Shown here in pieces: positions 41,396-45,673 of a stretch of DNA of 45,673 nucleotides. Below the pieces are notes generated by a model. The model was not told the DNA's origin. It worked only from the letters and a program-made list of their open reading frames with translations, and did not search any database. The stretch lies in the NCBI GenBank assembly GCA_002457595.1, contig NTJR01000003.1, positions 1 to 45,673 of the forward strand, read 5' to 3'. This DNA is from Marine Group II euryarchaeote MED-G36 (lineage in GTDB: Archaea; Thermoplasmatota; Poseidoniia; Poseidoniales; Thalassarchaeaceae). Numbering within the stretch: the stretch's first letter is position 1; every line of letters starts with the position of its first letter. The position numbers and the translations under genes were made by a program.

Positions 41396-42340
41396 ATGCA
41401 AACCCAGATGCTCATTGATGAGGCTATAGAGGCCTTACAGTCTAAGATAGATGATACTGCAATCATTGCTTGTTCAGGAGGAATAGACAGCACGGTTGCT
41501 GCAATCTTGGCTCACCGTGCTGTCGGCAGTCTGCTACACTGCGTCTATGTTGATACTGGATTCATGCGTAAGGGTGAAACAGAAGAAGTAAGAGAAATGT
41601 TCGCTGAAATGGGAATAGAACTCAAAGTAGTTGATGCCTCAGAACGCTTCTTCACTCATTTAGAGGGTGTAACTGAGCCAGAGGCCAAGCGCATGGTAAT
41701 CGGTGAACAATTCATTCGGGTTTTCGAAGAAGAGCAGTCTTATTGCGGAGCTAAATTCCTAGTTCAGGGAACTATCGCACCAGACTGGATTGAATCTGGA
41801 GGTGGCGAAAGAGATGTTATCAAGAGTCATCACAATGTTGGTGGCCTTCCTGAAGATGTAGACTTGACTATTGTCGAACCACTGCACGAATTCTACAAGG
41901 ATGAAGTCAGAGAAATCGCACGTGAATTGAATATCAAGTCTAGTGAACGCCAGCCATTTCCTGGCCCTGGTCTTGCCGTACGTGTTTTGGGCGACTTAAC
42001 TCGTCCACGAGTAGAAGCCTGCCGTGAAGCCTGCCATATTGTTGAAACTCATCTTCAAGAGGCGGCAGCAGAAGGGGAATGTGACTTGCCGTGGCAATAT
42101 TTTGCTGCTTTATTGCCAGTCAGATCAGTCGGAGTTCATGGAGATGCCCGTGTGCATGGTGAGACTATTGTTGTACGAGCAGTCGCCAGTCTAGATGGCA
42201 TGAGTGCCAGATATTCCCCAATCCCTCATGATGTTCTTACGAGAATCAGTACTGAGATTTCCAATACCTTGAAGGGGCAGGTCAACAGAGTTGTATATGA
42301 CATAACTCACAAACCACCCGGCACAATTGAGTGGGAGTGA
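41396..42340 (+). CDS. guaAB: GMP synthase subunit B (ATP-pyrophosphatase)
   Basis: This is the synthetase half of GMP synthase, converting XMP to GMP with ammonia from a separate amidotransferase subunit. The P-loop is IACSGGIDSTVAA. Further motifs are VYVDTGFMRKGE, FLVQGTIAPDWIES, KSHHNVGGLPED, RQPFPGPGLAVRVLG and the C-terminal dimerisation end VNRVVYDITHKPPGTIEWE. 314 residues, with no glutaminase domain, is the split archaeal form. The glutaminase subunit is not in the window. Gene order purE-guaAB-alkyltransferase looks operonic. Confidence 0.95.
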   Translation: MQTQMLIDEAIEALQSKIDDTAIIACSGGIDSTVAAILAHRAVGSLLHCVYVDTGFMRKGETEEVREMFAEMGIELKVVDASERFFTHLEGVTEPEAKRMVIGEQFIRVFEEEQSYCGAKFLVQGTIAPDWIESGGGERDVIKSHHNVGGLPEDVDLTIVEPLHEFYKDEVREIARELNIKSSERQPFPGPGLAVRVLGDLTRPRVEACREACHIVETHLQEAAAEGECDLPWQYFAALLPVRSVGVHGDARVHGETIVVRAVASLDGMSARYSPIPHDVLTRISTEISNTLKGQVNRVVYDITHKPPGTIEWE

Positions 42341-42350
42341 TTACATCGAG

Positions 42351-42611
42351 ATGGAAGGTACAGCTTTCCAACTAAAGGTTTGGGAACAACTTACGTTGAT
42401 TCCACGTGGAGAGACTCGAACCTACAAGCAAATCGCCGAGGCAATTGGTCATCCAAATTCAGCTAGAGCGGTGGCAAATGCGTGCGCTGCTAACCCCGAT
42501 GCTCCTGATGTACCGTGCCATAGAGTAATTCGTAGCGATGGCACATTGGGTGGATACAGTGCTGAGGGCGGAATTGCTGCCAAACAGCGATTACTCGATT
42601 CTGAGTCTTGA
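42351..42611 (+). CDS. Methylated-DNA--protein-cysteine methyltransferase (minimal catalytic domain)
   Basis: This protein repairs O6-alkylguanine by moving the alkyl group onto its own cysteine. 86 residues cover only the C-terminal DNA-binding and catalytic domain. FQLKVWEQLTLIPRGETRTYKQIA is the family opening (20-residue core FQLKVWEQL...TYKQIA), ARAVANACAANP is the recognition helix and VPCHRVI holds the acceptor Cys56. Cys is retained, so it is not an alkyltransferase-like (Trp/Ala) protein. I chose the ATG at 42351; a GTG at 42327 would overlap guaAB. It resembles the short form seen in some archaea. Confidence 0.88.
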   Translation: MEGTAFQLKVWEQLTLIPRGETRTYKQIAEAIGHPNSARAVANACAANPDAPDVPCHRVIRSDGTLGGYSAEGGIAAKQRLLDSES

Positions 42612-42658
42612 CATTACAGCCGATTCGTTCATGAAGGGGAGAACCGGCGCAGGGCTGG

Positions 42659-42734
42659 GCCGACATAGCTTAGTTGGTGGAGCGGTGGACTGTTAATCCA
42701 CAGGTCGCAGGTTCGAGTCCTGCTGTCGGCGCCA
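42659..42734 (+). tRNA. tRNA-Asn (anticodon GUU)
   Basis: A 76-base cloverleaf. Acceptor GCCGACA pairs with TGTCGGC; the anticodon stem GTGGA/TCCAC has loop CTGTTAA (anticodon GTT). The T loop is TTCGAGT, the discriminator is G and CCA is encoded at 42732-42734. The stop codon of the convergent surface-protein gene begins on the very next base. Confidence 0.96.
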
Positions 42735-45518
42735 TCATTCAATTCGTCTTCTAGCTACTAGCATAGCTGACAATATTGCTAGAGTGCCTAGAATAGCCCC
42801 AAATCCAGGAGTCTCATCTGGGGCTACATAATCAGGTCCATCTGTATTGTCTGAATCTAAAGAATCACAAATTCCATCACCATCAATGTCATCTGGGATG
42901 GATGATGAATCCAGTGAATTTGACCCACAGGAATCTTCATCTGAATCACTCCAAGAATCGTTATCATCATCTGTATCTGCATTATCTCCTGTGCCATCTG
43001 AGTCGAAGTCACTCCATTCTGTAGAATCTCTTTCAAATGCGTCGTCAGCATCTCCGAATCCATCTCCATCATCATCAGGATCTTGCAGATCACACATTCC
43101 ATCATTATCCAAGTCATCGGGAATAGAATTGCTATCAAGAGTATCAGATCCGCAGTTTGTTTCTATATCATCAGGCCACGAGTCACCATCGTCATCGGCA
43201 TCTTGTGAATCACACAAATCATCGTTATCTGTATCAAGCCAATAATTTGCATCAAGAGGTGCACAATCATCTCCATCATCATAGCCATCTCCGTCATCGT
43301 CTACGTCAGTTGAGTCACATTCTCCATCCGTGTCTGAGTCTAATGGTAATGAGGAACTATCTTTTGGATCCGATGCACAAGCAATTTCGTTAACATCTGA
43401 AACACCATCTCCATCATCATCGTCATCTTGACCGTCACAAATTTGGTCGTTGTCAGTATCATCCCAATCGCTGACATCTAGAGGTGCGCAATCGACACTG
43501 TCGTCTACCCCGTCACCATCATCATCGTCATCTTGGCCGTCACAAATTTGGTCGTTGTCAGTATCATCCCAATCGCTGGCATCTAGAGGCGCACAATCGA
43601 CACTATCTTCTACGCCATCTCCATCATCGTCAGTGTCAGCATTATTTCCAATATCATCATCGTCAGTATCGGTATCTTCAGTATTGTCTAGAGGGAAAGC
43701 ATCATCCAAATCGGGAACGTTGTCGTTATCATCATCATCATCTAGAACATCACACAGTCCATCATTATCATAATCTGCTGGAATACTACTTCCATCTCGA
43801 GGGTCGCTACCACAATTAGTTTCCATAGTATCTTCTACACCATCTCCATCGTCGTCGGTGTCAGCATTGTTTCCAATGCCATCACCGTCAGTATCTGCAG
43901 ATTCTGTGTAGTCACGCGGAAATGCATCATTTACATCGAGTACTCCATCACCATCGTCATCAGTATCTTGGTTGTCACCGATTGCATCTGCAATACATTC
44001 AGTTGTACAGGATGCATCTGTGTTATTCCATTCCGTAGGGTCAGAAGGAAAAGCATCCTGTGAGTTGATGTATCCATCTCCATCATCATCAAGATCTAGT
44101 GAATCACAAATTCCATCTCCGTCAGAATCTGCTGGAATGCTGTTTCCATCTAGCGGATCAGTTCCACAATCTGCTTCTTCTAGATCAGTCCACGAATCAC
44201 CATCGTCATCATCATCATCAACGTCGCAAATTCCATCATTATCTGTATCAATTGCCTTGCTTCCGTCTAAGGGTGCACAATCATTAGCGTCACTGGTGCC
44301 ATCTCCGTCATCATCATCATCCAAGGCATCACAATTCCCATCATTGTCGGTATCCATAGGAATACTGCTTCCATCCATGGGGTCACTTCCACAGGCAATT
44401 TCAGTTGAGTCGGATGAGCCATCATTGTCATCATCAGTGTCTTGACCATCACAGATTCCGTCACCATCATTGTCCGAACTCTCACTTGAGTCAAGAGGTG
44501 CGCAATCACTAGAATCGTCTATTCCATCTCCGTCATCATCATTATCGAGGGAATTGCATGTTCCATCGGTATCTGTGTCAACTGGAGTTGATGAATTATC
44601 TAGAGAATTAGTATTACATGCAGCTTCATCTAAGTCACTCCATCCATCATCATCATCATCTAAATCCTCAATTAGAGTAGTACTTCCAGTTCCACCCCCG
44701 CTACTGCTTGAGAAAGTAACATTATCGATGTAGACTGATTCACTGCCTGAATTAGAAGTGAATTCAAATTCTAAATTACCTTGGCCAAGCGAGCTAATGT
44801 TCGAAGTGAAGCTAGTCCAAATTCCCATGTAGGGAGCAAAACCACCGTTATTGCTGGATCCAGTAGCGCCGGTTACATTTACCAGCTCAAGTGTCGAGGA
44901 ACCTCCTACAAATCTGATGATTAGATTGTCTGCGTTCTCGTAGCTATTGGGATTACTACCGCTACCTGTACCTTGAACATAAACATCGAAAGTCATTGAA
45001 TCCGCTGTAACATCGTCAAGAGTCAAGGTTGCAGTTCCATCAACATCACTCATCTGGTATCCTTGTGTTCCTTGACTGAAATTCCCAACCGTTCCAGTGT
45101 AGTTCACCGTTCCAAAGTAGTCGCCATCAGTCAATCCCACTCCACCGGTGGACTCGTAGTACAGTGAGAAACCCATTTCAGAGCCAGTGGATTGGTTATG
45201 AGCGACATGAGGTTCGTTGATATTATTCCAGAGATACCGGTCTACATTCTGGTCACCAGTGTCTGTATAATACATATTGGAGATTGTAAACGGGTCTTCA
45301 AAAGAAGTGTATGATACTACTCCTCCAGACCCGGGGCAACTAATCGAATCAGGCATTCCATCACCATCTGTGTCAGTATCTGCACAAGGGTCATTGGGAA
45401 AAGCATCGTTTGAATCGTCTACCCCATCCCCATCCGAATCATCCGCCAAAACAGTTGGTGGAATCATCACTAGAAGTAAGGCAATTAGTAGAGTCAGGGG
45501 CTTCGCAGAACCGTTCAT
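42735..45518 (-). CDS. Giant exported Ca-binding (TSP type 3) surface protein with PGF-CTERM anchor
   Basis: About 927 residues from the ATG at 45518, which opens a clear signal peptide (AKPLTLLIALLLVMIPPTVLA). A first Asp-rich repeat is followed by a roughly 220-residue beta-rich domain (SYTSFEDPFTISNMYY to SVYIDNVTFSS), probably a lectin/MAM-like sandwich. Then come some 20 thrombospondin type 3-like repeats of the form DTDNDGxCDxxDxDDDGDG with regular CGSDPxDxSSIP spacers. The end is TPGFGAILGTLAILSAML plus RRR: a PGF-CTERM sorting signal that an archaeosortase would cut for lipid anchoring. The repeats should be stiff and calcium-loaded. No archaeosortase is in the window. A start at 45557 would spoil the signal peptide. 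Confidence 0.87.
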   Translation of the reverse strand: MNGSAKPLTLLIALLLVMIPPTVLADDSDGDGVDDSNDAFPNDPCADTDTDGDGMPDSISCPGSGGVVSYTSFEDPFTISNMYYTDTGDQNVDRYLWNNINEPHVAHNQSTGSEMGFSLYYESTGGVGLTDGDYFGTVNYTGTVGNFSQGTQGYQMSDVDGTATLTLDDVTADSMTFDVYVQGTGSGSNPNSYENADNLIIRFVGGSSTLELVNVTGATGSSNNGGFAPYMGIWTSFTSNISSLGQGNLEFEFTSNSGSESVYIDNVTFSSSSGGGTGSTTLIEDLDDDDDGWSDLDEAACNTNSLDNSSTPVDTDTDGTCNSLDNDDDGDGIDDSSDCAPLDSSESSDNDGDGICDGQDTDDDNDGSSDSTEIACGSDPMDGSSIPMDTDNDGNCDALDDDDDGDGTSDANDCAPLDGSKAIDTDNDGICDVDDDDDDGDSWTDLEEADCGTDPLDGNSIPADSDGDGICDSLDLDDDGDGYINSQDAFPSDPTEWNNTDASCTTECIADAIGDNQDTDDDGDGVLDVNDAFPRDYTESADTDGDGIGNNADTDDDGDGVEDTMETNCGSDPRDGSSIPADYDNDGLCDVLDDDDDNDNVPDLDDAFPLDNTEDTDTDDDDIGNNADTDDDGDGVEDSVDCAPLDASDWDDTDNDQICDGQDDDDDGDGVDDSVDCAPLDVSDWDDTDNDQICDGQDDDDDGDGVSDVNEIACASDPKDSSSLPLDSDTDGECDSTDVDDDGDGYDDGDDCAPLDANYWLDTDNDDLCDSQDADDDGDSWPDDIETNCGSDTLDSNSIPDDLDNDGMCDLQDPDDDGDGFGDADDAFERDSTEWSDFDSDGTGDNADTDDDNDSWSDSDEDSCGSNSLDSSSIPDDIDGDGICDSLDSDNTDGPDYVAPDETPGFGAILGTLAILSAMLVARRRIE
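43402..43611. repeat. Near-identical 105-base tandem duplication inside the TSP3 region
   Basis: Two adjacent 105-base units (35 codons) differ at only about seven positions by eye. They encode the same TSP3 block around CAPLDxSDWDDTDNDQICDG. Other repeats in the gene are far more diverged, so this pair is a recent duplication. Confidence 0.8.
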
Positions 45519-45624
45519 GGGCGAGGAAGTGAGGCGGGATTGAAATAATTCACCCACATTGACTCTGTAATTTCCCTGAAGGTTGAACCAACATCCTCTT
45601 TGACCTAATGCTCAAGCAGAGGGT

Positions 45625-45673
45625 ATGAATCCTCATGAACAAGCTACTGCAGTTCAAGAAGCGGTCGAGGCTT
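45625..45673 (+). CDS. Start of an unidentified gene, cut by right edge
   Basis: An ATG at 45625 after a purine-rich AAGCAGAGGG opens a frame MNPHEQATAVQEAVEA that runs off the window. It diverges from the surface-protein gene. Sixteen codons are too few to name it. Confidence 0.45.
   Translation, partial: MNPHEQATAVQEAVEA

Noticed and set aside
42847-44733. Several long Ser/Pro-rich open frames on the plus strand opposite the surface-protein gene
   Set aside because: They are mirror images of Asp/Gly-codon repeats (GAT/GAC read antisense give Ser/Ile/Val) and have no start signals or family motifs.
42800-45450. Repetitive DNA that could suggest a CRISPR array
   Set aside because: The repeats are protein-coding TSP3 units with codon-periodic variation, no unique spacers and no cas genes nearby.

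Overview
The window looks like a chromosomal piece of a planktonic euryarchaeon, most likely Marine Group II (Candidatus Poseidoniales) or a close relative. Archaeal core genes support this: the PolD small subunit DP1, transcription factor TFB, NOB1, a stand-alone GMP synthase ATP-pyrophosphatase subunit, archaeal-type TyrRS and PheS, TatA, and a surface protein with a PGF-CTERM anchor. Bacterial-type genes are mixed in: a long HMG-CoA synthase, a class II CCA-adding enzyme, SufS/SufE, FolD, glycine cleavage enzymes and a CrtI-type desaturase. The assignment to MGII is inference. Genes are tightly packed and often convergent. There is no gene-free stretch above 300 bases, no rRNA, no insertion sequence and no CRISPR array.

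Layout. 1-5.9 kb: TyrRS (cut by the left edge), HMG-CoA synthase (mevalonate pathway), a membrane acyltransferase, an acyl-CoA dehydrogenase and a GcvH-like protein that lacks the lipoyl lysine. 5.9-15 kb: information and housekeeping genes (CCA-adding enzyme, SerK/ParB-fold protein, HEAT-repeat protein, PCMT-like methyltransferase, tRNA-Val, PncC/CinA-C, DP1, HAD phosphatase, MoaD/SAMP-like protein, TatA, NOB1, DedA-family protein, tRNA-Glu). 15-21.2 kb: FMN reductase, SLOG protein, the sufS-sufE-sufT cluster, folD, tRNA-Thr, a small membrane/zinc-ribbon protein and pheS.

21.2-30.0 kb is the most distinctive part. It is a block of exported proteins: a YHYH-domain protein, two SCO1/SenC lipoproteins, two membrane-anchored cupredoxin-like proteins predicted to start with histidine after signal-peptide cleavage, and two large LVIVD-type beta-propellers. 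Six genes lie on the minus strand and one diverges from them. Three families occur as pairs. I read it as a candidate extracytoplasmic copper or redox module.

30.1-45.7 kb: tRNA-Ala; crtI behind a perfect 10-bp G/C-rich hairpin that covers its start; TFB; gcvT; a large EF-hand chimera; a degenerate SDR-fold protein; gcvPA-gcvPB; a membrane protein with an apparent start-proximal frameshift; purE; guaAb; an alkylguanine-DNA alkyltransferase; tRNA-Asn; and a giant calcium-binding (thrombospondin type 3) surface protein. All five tRNA genes encode their 3' CCA. FolD, GcvT and GcvPA/PB fit a tetrahydrofolate-based glycine/serine one-carbon pathway, but the only H-like protein visible here cannot carry lipoate at the usual position.
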